From DASSKP01 sp035695045 (lineage in GTDB: Bacteria > Actinomycetota > Actinomycetes > JAFAQI01): a stretch of DNA of 64,000 nucleotides. Each line of letters begins with the position of its first letter. Position 1 is the first letter of the stretch. Of this stretch, positions 8,757-17,608 are shown in pieces. The stretch is taken from NCBI GenBank assembly GCA_035695045.1, contig DASSEX010000081.1, positions 55,007-119,006 on the forward strand, in the 5' to 3' direction. The notes under the pieces were generated by a model that worked only from the letters and a program-made list of their open reading frames with translations, was not told where the DNA came from and ran no database searches. The position numbers and the translations under genes were made by a program.

Positions 8757-8893
8757 TCCGCCCGAATCCTCCCGCCGCCGTCGCACGGGCAGTCTAACGA
8801 CGCAGCCGAGCAGGTGACGGGTGTGTCGCCCCCGGTGGGGTGGGTAGGCCGAGTGAGGAAGAAATGTGACCGCAACAGGTGAAGGGAACGCGC

Positions 8894-9508
8894 GTGGACA
8901 CGCCGTACCTGCGAGTCGAGGACACCGGATCGGTGTTCGAGCTGCGCACCGAGGTCACGACCGTCGGTCGCGGCGAGGGCGTCGACATCGCGCTCGACGA
9001 TCCCAGCGTCTCGCGGCTGCACGCGGAGCTCGTGCGCCGCGGACCGCACGTCTACATCGCCGACCTCGGACTGTCCGCCAACGGAACACGGGTCAACGGA
9101 CGGCCGGTCGGGCGACGCATTCTTGCCGACGGCGACGTGCTCAGCTTCGGTGCGGCACGGGCTCGCATGGGCGGGCTGGCGAAGTCCGAGGCGGCTGCTG
9201 AGGAGACCGTCGAGCTGCGCAGGGTCGCGGCTCCGGATCTCACCCGTCGCGAGGTCGAGGTCCTCCAGGCACTGTGCCGGCCGGCGCTCCGCCACGAAGC
9301 CTTCGTCGCGCCCGCCACGGCCAAGGACGTCGCGGACGAGCTCGTCGTCACCGAGGCAGCGGTGAAGCAGCACCTGTTGCGTCTCTACCAGAAGTTCCGC
9401 ATCCCCGAGGGCGGCAACCGACGCGGACGGCTGGCGAACGAGGTCATCGCACTGGGCGTCGTCCGCCCTGTTCCCAACGGCGAAGACCAGGTAAGACGCG
9501 CGGGCTGA
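8894..9508 (+). CDS. FHA domain protein with C-terminal helix-turn-helix-like region
   Basis: The N-terminal 100 residues form a forkhead-associated domain that binds phosphothreonine peptides: VGRGEGVDIALDDPSVSRLHAEL, then SANGTRVNGRPV. After a linker comes LTRREVEVLQALC and VTEAAVKQHLLRLYQKFRI, a LuxR/GerE-like arrangement that may bind DNA. The GTG at 8894 is preferred over 8879 because AAGGGA lies 6 bp ahead of it. The combination suggests a target of Ser/Thr kinase signalling. It converges on folD with a 4-bp gap. Confidence 0.8.
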   Translation: MDTPYLRVEDTGSVFELRTEVTTVGRGEGVDIALDDPSVSRLHAELVRRGPHVYIADLGLSANGTRVNGRPVGRRILADGDVLSFGAARARMGGLAKSEAAAEETVELRRVAAPDLTRREVEVLQALCRPALRHEAFVAPATAKDVADELVVTEAAVKQHLLRLYQKFRIPEGGNRRGRLANEVIALGVVRPVPNGEDQVRRAG

Positions 9509-9512
9509 GGCC

Positions 9513-10376
9513 CTAGCTGCTGACCCGACGTTCGGCGGCTTCGACGCAGTTGCGGAAGAGCATCGCGATGGTGGTCGGGCCGACGCCACCGACGCGCGGC
9601 GTTATCGCGCCGGCGACCTCCTCGCAGGACTCGTCGACGTCGGGAAGCAGTCGCTTGCCTTCGTACCGCACACCGGCACCGATGACCGTCGCTCCCGGTC
9701 GGATGTGCTCGGGCTGGATCATGCCGGGCACTCCTGCCGCGGCGATGACGATGTCGGCGCGACGCGTGTAGTCGCTCCAGTCCGGGACACCCGTGTGCAC
9801 GAGCGTCACCGCTGCGTTCGCGGTCGGGCGCTTCTGCGACAGCAGGATCGACAGCGGACGGCCGATCGTGAAACCACGGCCGACGACGCAGACGTTGCGG
9901 CCCGCGACAGGGATCTCGTAGTGCGTGAGAATCGCCTCGATCCCCGCCGGCGTACACGGCTTTGGGCCCGGCATGTCGAGAGCAAGGCGGCCCATGTTCG
10001 TCGGATGAGCGGCGTCGGCGTCCTTGTCCGGGTCGATCTCGTAGAGAGCCTTCTCGTAGTCGAGGTGCGCGGGGATCGGGTACTGCAGCAGGATCGCGTC
10101 GACGTCACGGGCGTCGTTGAACCCGCGGATCTTCGCGTGCAGTCCCTCCTGCGTGGCGGTCGCCGCAAGATGCACGTGGTGCCCCGGGTTGAAGCCGAGC
10201 TCAGCAGCCTTGTTCTGCTTCATCGCGACGTAGCGCTCGCTCGGCTCGTCGTCGCCCACGAGGATCGTCGCCAGACCCGGCGGATGACCGAGCTCGCGGA
10301 GCTTCTCGATGCGCGGGGCGAGGTCGTCGAAAACGGCCTGCGCGACCGGCGCGCCGGGCAGCAGTCGTGCGGTCAT
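9513..10376 (-). CDS. folD: Methylenetetrahydrofolate dehydrogenase/cyclohydrolase
   Basis: Bifunctional enzyme that oxidises 5,10-methylene-THF to 10-formyl-THF, the formyl donor for PurN and PurH just upstream. The catalytic YVAMKQNKAAELGF segment (Tyr and Lys) and the nucleotide-binding region VVGRGFTIGRPLSILL are clear; PGGVGPTT-like signatures appear here as PRVGGVGPTTIAMLF. The 287 aa from ATG 10376 (GAGGAG 4 nt ahead) fits the family; longer upstream frames overlap purH. It lies 8 bp downstream of the purH stop. Confidence 0.94.
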   Translation of the reverse strand: MTARLLPGAPVAQAVFDDLAPRIEKLRELGHPPGLATILVGDDEPSERYVAMKQNKAAELGFNPGHHVHLAATATQEGLHAKIRGFNDARDVDAILLQYPIPAHLDYEKALYEIDPDKDADAAHPTNMGRLALDMPGPKPCTPAGIEAILTHYEIPVAGRNVCVVGRGFTIGRPLSILLSQKRPTANAAVTLVHTGVPDWSDYTRRADIVIAAAGVPGMIQPEHIRPGATVIGAGVRYEGKRLLPDVDESCEEVAGAITPRVGGVGPTTIAMLFRNCVEAAERRVSS

Positions 10377-10384
10377 GCAGCTCC

Positions 10385-11941
10385 TCAGTGGAAGAAGTGA
10401 CGCGTGCCGGTGAAGTACAGCGTCACGCCCGCCGTCTTGCAGGCCTCGATCGTTTCGTCGTCGCGGACGGACCCACCCGGTTGCACGATGGCGCGAACGC
10501 CCGCATCGATAAGGACGCCGGGCCCGTCGGCGAACGGGAAGAACGCGTCGCTCGCCGCGACCGACCCCTTGGCGCGGTCGCCGGCCCGCGACACCGCCAG
10601 CCGGCACGAGTCCACGCGGTTGACCTGCCCCATGCCGATGCCGACGGTGGCCTCGTCGTTGGCGAGCAGGATGGCGTTGGACTTGACCGAACGGGCCGCG
10701 CGCCAGGCGAACTCGAGGTCGCGCAACGTCGCGTCGTCGGCGGCGTCGCCCGCTTGCAGCGTCCAGGTCCCCGGGTCGTCGCCGTCAGCCGTCACTCTGT
10801 CGACGGACTGCATGAGCAAGCCACCGGACACGCTCCTGGTCTCGACCTCGAGTGCGGCGGGCGGCTGCACCCGAAGGATCCGGATCGATGGCTTCCGCGC
10901 GAGGATCTCGACCGCACCGGGCTCGTAGTCGGGCGCCGCGATGACCTCGGTGAAGACGTCGGCGACCTGCTCGGCCATCGCGACCGACACCGTCGCATTG
11001 GTGGCGATGACACCACCGAACGCGGACACGGGATCGCAGGCGTGCGCCTTGCGGTGCGCATCCGCGACGTCCGCGCCGGTCGCGATGCCGCACGGGTTCG
11101 CGTGCTTGATGATCGCGACGCACGTGCCACGGAAGTCGTTCGCCGCGCGCAGCGCGGCGTCGGTGTCGACGTAGTTGTTGTACGACATCTGCTTGCCGTG
11201 CAGCTGCTCCGCCTGGGCGAGTCCCCCGGGACCGTACGGCGACCGGTAGAGGGCGGCGCGCTGGTGCGGGTTCTCGCCGTAGCGAAGGACATCCGCACGT
11301 TCCCAGGAGGCGGCCACCCAGTCCGGGAACCCGGTGCCCTCATCCGTCGGCGCGAGCACGCTGGACATCCATGACCCGACCGCGATGTCGTAGCTCGCGG
11401 TGTGCTGGAACGCCTTCGCGGCCAGCCGCCGGCGCTGCTCGAGTGTGAACCCGCCGTCCCGGAGGGCATCGCGCACGTCGCCGTACGACGCCGGGTCCAC
11501 GACAACGGCGACCGACGGATGGTTCTTCGCTGCAGCGCGCACCATCGACGGACCACCGATGTCGATCTGCTCCACGCACTCGTCCGGAGTTGCGCCGCTC
11601 GAGACCGTCTCGACGAAGGGATAGAGGTTCACGACGACGAGGTCGAACGGCTCGACGCCGAGCTCTTCGAGCTGTTGCGCGTGTTCGGGCTTGCGCAGGT
11701 CGGCGAGGATGCCCGCGTGCACCTTCGGGTGCAGCGTCTTCACCCGGCCGTCGAGACATTCGGGAAACCCGGTGAGCTCCTCCACCGCGGTGACGGGCAC
11801 ACCGGCGTCGCGCAGCCGGGCAGCGGTCGAACCGGTCGACACCACCTGCACTCCCGCCGCTGCCAGCGCAGCGCCGAGCTCGTCGAGACCGGTCTTGTCG
11901 TAGACGCTGACCAGCGCTCGCCTGATGGGACGCCTGCTCAT
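10385..11941 (-). CDS. purH: Bifunctional AICAR formyltransferase/IMP cyclohydrolase
   Basis: Last two steps of de novo IMP synthesis. The N-terminal cyclohydrolase domain has SVYDKTGLDELGAAL and GFPECLDGRVKTLHPKVHAGIL; the C-terminal transformylase domain has the conserved KHANPCG (IKHANPCGIATG) and ends GVTLYFTGTRHFFH. The 518 aa length is normal. The ATG at 11941 overlaps the purN stop (ATGA), so purN-purH-folD is one operon that makes both formyl donor and acceptor reactions. Confidence 0.96.
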   Translation of the reverse strand: MSRRPIRRALVSVYDKTGLDELGAALAAAGVQVVSTGSTAARLRDAGVPVTAVEELTGFPECLDGRVKTLHPKVHAGILADLRKPEHAQQLEELGVEPFDLVVVNLYPFVETVSSGATPDECVEQIDIGGPSMVRAAAKNHPSVAVVVDPASYGDVRDALRDGGFTLEQRRRLAAKAFQHTASYDIAVGSWMSSVLAPTDEGTGFPDWVAASWERADVLRYGENPHQRAALYRSPYGPGGLAQAEQLHGKQMSYNNYVDTDAALRAANDFRGTCVAIIKHANPCGIATGADVADAHRKAHACDPVSAFGGVIATNATVSVAMAEQVADVFTEVIAAPDYEPGAVEILARKPSIRILRVQPPAALEVETRSVSGGLLMQSVDRVTADGDDPGTWTLQAGDAADDATLRDLEFAWRAARSVKSNAILLANDEATVGIGMGQVNRVDSCRLAVSRAGDRAKGSVAASDAFFPFADGPGVLIDAGVRAIVQPGGSVRDDETIEACKTAGVTLYFTGTRHFFH

Positions 11942-12537
11942 CCGAGCCGCACCTTTCTTCCGTCGACCTTCCAACCGTCGCGCACCATGCGGCCGACGAC
12001 TTCTATCAACAGCTTGCGCTCGACTGCCTTGATCCGCTCGTGCAGAGCGCTCTCGTCGTCGCCGTCCTCGACGGTCACCGCCTGCTGAGCGATCACCGGG
12101 CCGGTGTCCACGCCGCCGTCGACCAGATGAACCGTGCAGCCGGTCACGTGCACGCCGTAGTGCAACGCGTCGCGGACGGCGTGCGCTCCGGGGAACGACG
12201 GCAGCAGCGCAGGGTGTGTGTTGACGACGGTGAAGCGTTCGAGGAACCGCTTGCCGAGGATCTTCATGTATCCGGCGGAGACCACGAGGTCCGGCGCGTA
12301 CGCCGCGACGGTGTCCGTCAGTGCCGCGTCCCAGTCATCGCGGTCGGCGAATTCCGTCACGGGCAGCGCGAAGGTCGGCACCTGCGCCCGCTCCGCGCGA
12401 AGCAGGCCTTCGATGCCGGCACGATCCGCTCCGACGACGCTCACCGCGGCGCCGTACGCGGGATCCGCGCATGCATCGAGCAGCGCCTGGAGGATGGAAC
12501 CGCCTCCGGAGACGAGGACGGCAAGCCGCGCGGGCAG
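11938..12537 (-). CDS. purN: Phosphoribosylglycinamide formyltransferase
   Basis: Third step of purine synthesis, formylating GAR with 10-formyl-THF. Catalytic Asn and His lie in NTHPALLPSFPG and the Asp in DGGVDTGPVIAQ; the phosphate loop is SGGGS. The homology begins at PARLAVLVSGGGS. The only start that fits is a CTG at 12537 (minus strand), 6 nt after a perfect GAGGAG; no ATG, GTG or TTG in frame lies near. That gives 199 aa, the family length. The identity is firm; the start codon is inferred. Confidence 0.9.
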   Translation of the reverse strand: MPARLAVLVSGGGSILQALLDACADPAYGAAVSVVGADRAGIEGLLRAERAQVPTFALPVTEFADRDDWDAALTDTVAAYAPDLVVSAGYMKILGKRFLERFTVVNTHPALLPSFPGAHAVRDALHYGVHVTGCTVHLVDGGVDTGPVIAQQAVTVEDGDDESALHERIKAVERKLLIEVVGRMVRDGWKVDGRKVRLG

Positions 12538-12629
12538 GGTGATCTCCTCGGGTCGTCCGGGGAAGACGCTGCCACGATATCGGTCCGCGCACGCTGGGCG
12601 GGGCCGGACGCATCTGCGATGCTGCGGCT

Positions 12630-13031
12630 GTGACGGTGACAGCAGCCGGCCCGGCGCCGCGCTTTGCGTCTCGAGGCGTCCGTCGGGTCGTCCTGCCGCG
12701 CTATCTCGCGATGGGGCTCGTCGTGCTGGCCGTCGCCGCGTTGCACGTACGCCGTCCCGCCACGCTCTGCCTGTTGCGCGCAACGACCGGAGTCCCGTGC
12801 CCGTTCTGCGGCGGTACGACGGCCGCCGTCCGGCTCGGGCACGCCGATCTCCGCGGTGCCGTCGCCGCGTCCCCGCTGGCACTGCTGCTGATCGTGACCT
12901 GGCCGCTGGTCGGCGTCGTACGCGGTCCGGGGTGGTGGCAGGTCCGGGCGGCGCGATGGTCCTTGATCGCGGTCGCGCTCGTGTCGGCAGAGGTGTGGCA
13001 GTTGTTGCGGTTCGGTCTCATCCGGCTCTAG
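12630..13031 (+). CDS. DUF2752 family membrane protein
   Basis: 133 residues with three hydrophobic spans and the family signature CLLRATTGVPCPFCGGTTA, with conserved cysteines in CPFCGG, followed by RLGHADLRGAVAASPL. The function of DUF2752 is unknown. The GTG start at 12630 lies 92 bp from the divergent purN start. It is followed 40 bp later by the RDD gene in the same direction; the cluster is made of small envelope proteins. Confidence 0.82.
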   Translation: MTVTAAGPAPRFASRGVRRVVLPRYLAMGLVVLAVAALHVRRPATLCLLRATTGVPCPFCGGTTAAVRLGHADLRGAVAASPLALLLIVTWPLVGVVRGPGWWQVRAARWSLIAVALVSAEVWQLLRFGLIRL

Positions 13032-13071
13032 AGTCCGCGCCGACGCCGCCCCCGACATCGGAGCGCTCCAC

Positions 13072-13695
13072 ATGACGCAGCCGCCCGAGGACCCGTACGG
13101 CACACCGGCGGAGCACCCGACACCGCCGAGCGCACCACAGCCGCCGCAGTACGGACAGCCGGCGGCGGGGCAGCCCGAGCAACCACCGGCCTACGGTCAG
13201 CCGCCGGCCTACGGTCAGCCACCCGGTTATGGCCAGCCGCCGCCCTACGGGCAGCCGCCACAGGGTTACGGCTACGCACCACCGGCAGCGGGCGGCGCGT
13301 ACGCGAGCTGGATCCAGCGGGTGGGCTCGTACATCATCGACGGGCTGGTCGCGTTCCCGGGCTACATCGTGGCGGCACTCGGTCACGCGATCGGCGGCGG
13401 CTTCGGTACGCTGCTCGTGATCGTCGGCTATCTCGGTGCACTCGCCATCGTGGTGTGGAACCGCTGGATCCGGGCGGGCACGACCGGCCAGTCGCTCGGC
13501 AAGCAGGCGCTGAACATCAAGCTGATCCGCGAGTCCGACGCGCAGCCGATGGGCACCGGCATGGCCTTCGTGCGCGACCTCGCGCACTTCCTCGACAGCA
13601 TCGCCTGCTACATCGGCTGGCTGTGGCCGCTGTGGGACAACAAGCGGCAGACGTTCGCGGACAAGGTGTGCAGCAGCGTCGTCGTCAGCGCCTGA
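13072..13695 (+). CDS. RDD family protein with Pro/Gly/Tyr-rich N-terminus
   Basis: 207 aa. The first 75 residues are a low-complexity cytoplasmic arm built on QPPAYGQPP-type repeats. They are followed by an RDD domain (from ASWIQRVGSYIIDGLVA) with three hydrophobic segments and the signature RAGTTGQSLGKQALNIKLI. RDD proteins are poorly understood; some have been linked to ion or solute movement. Its stop lies one base before the next gene's GTG, and both share the PYGQ-type arm, so they are probably co-translated partners. Confidence 0.85.
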   Translation: MTQPPEDPYGTPAEHPTPPSAPQPPQYGQPAAGQPEQPPAYGQPPAYGQPPGYGQPPPYGQPPQGYGYAPPAAGGAYASWIQRVGSYIIDGLVAFPGYIVAALGHAIGGGFGTLLVIVGYLGALAIVVWNRWIRAGTTGQSLGKQALNIKLIRESDAQPMGTGMAFVRDLAHFLDSIACYIGWLWPLWDNKRQTFADKVCSSVVVSA

Positions 13696-13696
13696 C

Positions 13697-14209
13697 GTGA
13701 CGACCGACGACCCCTACCAGTCGCCGGCGGAAGACGGCGGTGCCGGGCAGCCACCTCCCCCACCACCACCGCCGGGCTACGGCCCACCACCTCCGGCCGG
13801 CTACGGTCCGCCGCCTCCACCACCCCCGCCGGGCTTCGGCCCGCCGCCGCCGTACGGACAGCCGCCGTACGGCCAGCCGCCGTACGGCCAGCCGCCGTAC
13901 GGACAGCCGCCGTACGGCCAGCCGCCGTACGGACAGCCGCCGTACGGACAGCCGCAGTACGGCCAGTACGGCTATCCGCAGCCGTCGAGCACCAACGGCT
14001 TCGCGATCGCGTCCCTGGTCTGCGCATTCCTGTGCTGGCCACTCGGCCTGGTCTTCGGGTTCGTGGCGAAGTCCCAGATCCGGCAGAGCGGTCAGCAGGG
14101 CAGTGGTCTCGCGACCGCCGGCATCGTCGTGTCCGCGGTAGCCGGCGCCCTGCTCGTCCTCTTCTTCATCATCGGCGCGACGGTCAGCACGACGAGCCCG
14201 CAGTACTGA
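13697..14209 (+). CDS. DUF4190 family membrane protein with PPYGQ repeats
   Basis: 170 aa. An N-terminal Pro-rich arm contains polyproline runs and eight five-residue repeats at residues 51-90 (seven PPYGQ and one PQYGQ). The DUF4190 domain (about 98-162) has two hydrophobic spans separated by VAKSQIRQSGQQGSGLATAGIV, the signature of this family. Function is unknown. It starts one base after the RDD stop. Confidence 0.82.
   Translation: MTTDDPYQSPAEDGGAGQPPPPPPPPGYGPPPPAGYGPPPPPPPPGFGPPPPYGQPPYGQPPYGQPPYGQPPYGQPPYGQPPYGQPQYGQYGYPQPSSTNGFAIASLVCAFLCWPLGLVFGFVAKSQIRQSGQQGSGLATAGIVVSAVAGALLVLFFIIGATVSTTSPQY
13847..13966 (+). repeat. Eight 15-bp tandem repeats (PPYGQ-coding)
   Basis: Eight near-identical 15-bp units of the type ccgccgtacggacag or ccgccgtacggccag encode the Pro-rich arm of the DUF4190 protein. 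Units differ mainly at one synonymous wobble base (gga/ggc), and the last has cag for ccg. Such arrays expand and contract by slippage, so copy number may vary between strains. Confidence 0.9.
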
Positions 14210-14231
14210 CGGCCTGGTACGCCGCCGCGCG

Positions 14232-15437
14232 TCAGCGGCCGCGGCGCCAGGTCATGGCGCCGGCTGCGCCGCAGGCGACCGCGGCGACCTCGGCCGCCAC
14301 CGCGAGACCGGTCTGCCACGGAGAAGCCCCGATGGCGGTCATCCGTCCCGGACCCGCCGATCCACCCGCGACGGCCACCAGGACAGCGGTGCAGGTCCCG
14401 GCGATTGCTCCGGCGCCGAGCGCAAGCAGCATCGTGCGCAGCAGCGGCTCGCCGAACCGCGCAACGACCGCAGCCGCGGCCAAGCCGGCACCGACGAGCG
14501 CGGCCAGCACGATCGCCTCGACGACAACGCCGGCCGATGAGTGCGGAACGGCCGCAAGGAGCGGCAGCGCAGGCAGGCTCCCCGGATGCGCCGAGCCGAT
14601 GGTCACTGCGCTCCCGGCGCCGACCGCGAAGCCCGGACCCGAGAGGTAGCCCACCGCCGCAGCTGCGGCGTTGGGCACGAGCGCGAGATCGAGCAGCAGG
14701 ACAGCCCCGGCGGCGACGGGGCCGCCGCCGAGCGCTCCCACGCTGGACCACGCCGTGGCGGCGTGGGTTGCCAACGACGCCACGACCAGCAGCAGCCCGC
14801 CGACCAGCAGTGCACCGGTCGCGGCGAGTCCGCCCGAGAGCGGTCGGGCCACTGCCGCCGGGAGCCTTTCCCAGCAGGCACGAACCAGACCGACGCCGCG
14901 AGCGGCCCCCCATCCGGCGCAGACCAGCCCGATCAGCAAGCCACCGATGAGGGCGACGACCGGATCAGGGTGAACGTGCGAGGAGTTCGCGGCGGCGGCC
15001 ACGAACGCGGCGAGGACGGCGTACGGCACGGCGACCGCCACCGCGATCATGCCCACCGCGCGCGGGTCCTCGGCCTGCTGACCGCGCGCGAGGACCGCTG
15101 CGGAGCGGGCGACGAGCCAGCCGAGGGCGAGCGTCAGTCCCAGCGGCGCGAGCACGATGGTGCCGCCTTCGACGTGCAGCGGCACCCGATGGGCGGCCAG
15201 CCACACCTGCAGCGCCGTGCGGATCGCTTGCCCGGCGTTGGCACCGGATCGGGAGTCAGCCGCCCACGCGATCAGGACGACGACGACGAGGACGGCGCAG
15301 CCGAGCGCTGCCGCCCAGAGCGCCGAGACCACTCCACGCGCCCACAGAGTGGACATGAACGGAACGGGCGCATCCTGATCGCTCTCCGCGACGCGAGAGG
15401 TCGTCGGCGTCCGGGTCAGCAGCTCGGTCATCGACAC
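14232..15437 (-). CDS. DUF6350 polytopic membrane protein (PerM-like)
   Basis: 401 aa with about ten hydrophobic spans and few charged loops. In Mycobacterium tuberculosis, PerM (Rv0955) lies between sucCD and purN-purH. Here the same neighbours occur, in related order but separated from purN by inserted genes, which supports homology. PerM is linked to cell division and persistence in mycobacteria; transfer of that role is an inference. The start is GTG 15437 or ATG 15431; neither has a strong ribosome-binding site. Confidence 0.72.
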   Translation of the reverse strand: MSMTELLTRTPTTSRVAESDQDAPVPFMSTLWARGVVSALWAAALGCAVLVVVVLIAWAADSRSGANAGQAIRTALQVWLAAHRVPLHVEGGTIVLAPLGLTLALGWLVARSAAVLARGQQAEDPRAVGMIAVAVAVPYAVLAAFVAAAANSSHVHPDPVVALIGGLLIGLVCAGWGAARGVGLVRACWERLPAAVARPLSGGLAATGALLVGGLLLVVASLATHAATAWSSVGALGGGPVAAGAVLLLDLALVPNAAAAAVGYLSGPGFAVGAGSAVTIGSAHPGSLPALPLLAAVPHSSAGVVVEAIVLAALVGAGLAAAAVVARFGEPLLRTMLLALGAGAIAGTCTAVLVAVAGGSAGPGRMTAIGASPWQTGLAVAAEVAAVACGAAGAMTWRRGR

Positions 15438-15493
15438 GAGCGTGACAAACCCGGAACGACTTTGCCGGTTGCAACGCCGACGTCGCGCGAGAC

Positions 15494-16366
15494 TTACGAC
15501 GCGGAGACGAGCTCCCGCATGAGCCGCGCGGTCTCCGAGGGCGTCTTGCCGACGCGAACGCCGACCGCCTCGAGTGCTTCCTGCTTCGCCGCCGCCGTAC
15601 CGCTCGAACCGGACACGATCGCGCCCGCATGACCCATCGTCTTGCCCTCGGGAGCGGTGAACCCGGCGACGTAGCCGACGACCGGCTTCGTGACGCTGGA
15701 CTTGATGAAGTCCGCGGCGCGTTCCTCCGCGTCGCCACCGATCTCGCCGATCATCACGATCGCGTCGGTCTCGTCGTCTTCCTCGAAGGCACGCAGGCAG
15801 TCGATGTGTGTGGTGCCGATGATCGGGTCACCACCGATGCCGACACACGACGAGAAGCCGAGATCGCGCAGCTCGTACATCATCTGGTAGGTCAGTGTGC
15901 CGCTCTTGCTGACGAGGCCGATCCGACCGGGCTTGGTGATGTCAGCCGGAATGATGCCGGCGTTGGACTTGCCCGGAGAGATGATGCCCGGGCAGTTGGG
16001 CCCGATGATGCGCGTGCTTGCGGACTCCCGCGAGTAGGCGAAGAAGTACGCCGTGTCCTGCACCGGGATCCCCTCGGTGATGACGACGAGCAACGGCATC
16101 TGCGCGTCGATCGCCTCGATCGCGGCATCCTTCGCGAACGCAGGCGGAACGAAGACGACCGACACGTCGGCGCCTGTCTCCTTCATCGCCTCACCGACTG
16201 TCGCGAAGACGGGAATGCCGTCGACGTCGGTGCCGGCCTTGCGCGGGTTGACGCCGCCGACCACGTTGGTGCCGGACGCAACCATCCGCCGGGTGTGCTT
16301 CGTGCCTTCGGAGCCCGTGATGCCCTGCACGATCACCTTGCTGCTGTCGTTCAACCAGATCGCCAT
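15494..16366 (-). CDS. sucD: Succinyl-CoA synthetase (ADP-forming) alpha subunit
   Basis: The alpha subunit binds CoA and carries the phosphohistidine, converting succinyl-CoA to succinate with ATP formation. 290 aa; N-terminal CoA-binding Rossmann region (VIVQGITGSEGTKHT), NCPGIISPG, and the active-site His in MGHAGAIVSGSSGTA. The ATG at 16366 shares its first base with the sucC stop (TGATG), so the subunits are translationally coupled. Confidence 0.96.
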   Translation of the reverse strand: MAIWLNDSSKVIVQGITGSEGTKHTRRMVASGTNVVGGVNPRKAGTDVDGIPVFATVGEAMKETGADVSVVFVPPAFAKDAAIEAIDAQMPLLVVITEGIPVQDTAYFFAYSRESASTRIIGPNCPGIISPGKSNAGIIPADITKPGRIGLVSKSGTLTYQMMYELRDLGFSSCVGIGGDPIIGTTHIDCLRAFEEDDETDAIVMIGEIGGDAEERAADFIKSSVTKPVVGYVAGFTAPEGKTMGHAGAIVSGSSGTAAAKQEALEAVGVRVGKTPSETARLMRELVSAS

Positions 16367-17553
16367 CAGGCTGCGCTCCCGCTCGACGCAAGCTCGGCGG
16401 CCCGCTCGGCCGCTCCGTCCATCGTGTCGACCTGCTCGACGAGTCGATGATCGGCTTCGCTGAGGATTCGCCGACCCTCCTCCGCGTTGTTCCCGTCGAG
16501 CCGGACGACGAGCGGTTTGGTCAGCTCCTCGCCGCGTCCTTCGAGCAGCGACAGCGCCGACACGATGCCGTTGGCCACCGCATCGCACGACGTGATGCCG
16601 CCGAAGACGTTCACGAACACGGATCGGACCGACGGGTCGGACAGGATGATCTCCAGCCCGTTCGCCATCACCTCGGCGGACGCACCGCCGCCGATGTCGA
16701 GGAAGTTGGCCGGGCGCACCCCCGAATGCCGCTCACCGGCGTAGGCGACGACGTCCAGCGTCGACATGACCAGCCCCGCGCCGTTGCCGATGATGCCGAC
16801 CTCGCCGTCGAGCTTCACGTAGTTGAGGTTCTTCTCCTTCGCCCGCGCCTCGAGCGGGTCGGCGGCGGCGCTGTCGCGATACGCGTCATGCACGTCGCGG
16901 TGCCGGAAGTCGGCGTTGTCGTCGAGGGTCACCTTGCCGTCGAGCGCGAGCACCTTGTCGTCCGGCGTGCGCACGAGCGGGTTGACCTCGACCAACGTTG
17001 CCTCTTCGCCGGTGAAGACGTCCCAGAGCTTGACGATGACCTCGACCGCCTGGTCTCGGATGACCTCCGGCAGGCCGCCCTTCTCCGCGATCTCGCGCGC
17101 CTTCGCCTCGTCGACGCCGACGACCGGGTCGACGGGGATACGAGCGAGCGCTTCCGGCTTCTCGACCGCCAGCTGCTCGATCTCCATGCCGCCCTCGGCC
17201 GAGCACATCGCGAGATAGCTCCGGTTGCCGCGGTCCAGGAGAAACGAGAAGTAGTACTCCTCACCGATGTCCGCCGCCTCGGAGATGAGGATCGTACGGA
17301 CGGTGTGGCCCTTGATGTCCATGCCGAGGATGTCGCGCGCCTTCGCCTCGGCGTCGTCCACGCTCGGCGCGAACTTGACGCCGCCGGCCTTGCCTCGCCC
17401 GCCGGTCTTGACCTGGGCCTTGACCATGACCGGGGCACCGAGCTGCTCAGCCGCCGCTCGGACCTCGTCGACGGAGGTCACGACCACCTGCTTCGTGGTC
17501 GGGACGCCGTACTTGGCGAAGAGCTCTTTCGCTTGCCACTCGAACAGGTCCAC
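16366..17553 (-). CDS. sucC: Succinyl-CoA synthetase (ADP-forming) beta subunit
   Basis: 395 aa ATP-grasp subunit beginning MDLFEWQAKELFAKYGVP, with KAQVKTGGRGKAGGVK, EVNPLVRTPDDKVLALD (metal site) and the C-terminal GGITSCDAVANGIV region that forms the subunit interface. The start is GTG 17553. With sucD it forms a two-gene operon; downstream lies the PerM-like gene, as in mycobacteria. Confidence 0.96.
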   Translation of the reverse strand: MDLFEWQAKELFAKYGVPTTKQVVVTSVDEVRAAAEQLGAPVMVKAQVKTGGRGKAGGVKFAPSVDDAEAKARDILGMDIKGHTVRTILISEAADIGEEYYFSFLLDRGNRSYLAMCSAEGGMEIEQLAVEKPEALARIPVDPVVGVDEAKAREIAEKGGLPEVIRDQAVEVIVKLWDVFTGEEATLVEVNPLVRTPDDKVLALDGKVTLDDNADFRHRDVHDAYRDSAAADPLEARAKEKNLNYVKLDGEVGIIGNGAGLVMSTLDVVAYAGERHSGVRPANFLDIGGGASAEVMANGLEIILSDPSVRSVFVNVFGGITSCDAVANGIVSALSLLEGRGEELTKPLVVRLDGNNAEEGRRILSEADHRLVEQVDTMDGAAERAAELASSGSAA

Positions 17554-17608
17554 GACCGGCGAGGCTATCCGCGGCTTGCGCCGGGGCGATCACCGGGCTT
17601 GCGGATGA

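Noticed and set aside
10377..10607. Extended FolD N-terminus
   Set aside because: It would lie inside purH and is Arg-rich junk; ATG 10376 has a good ribosome-binding site and gives family length.
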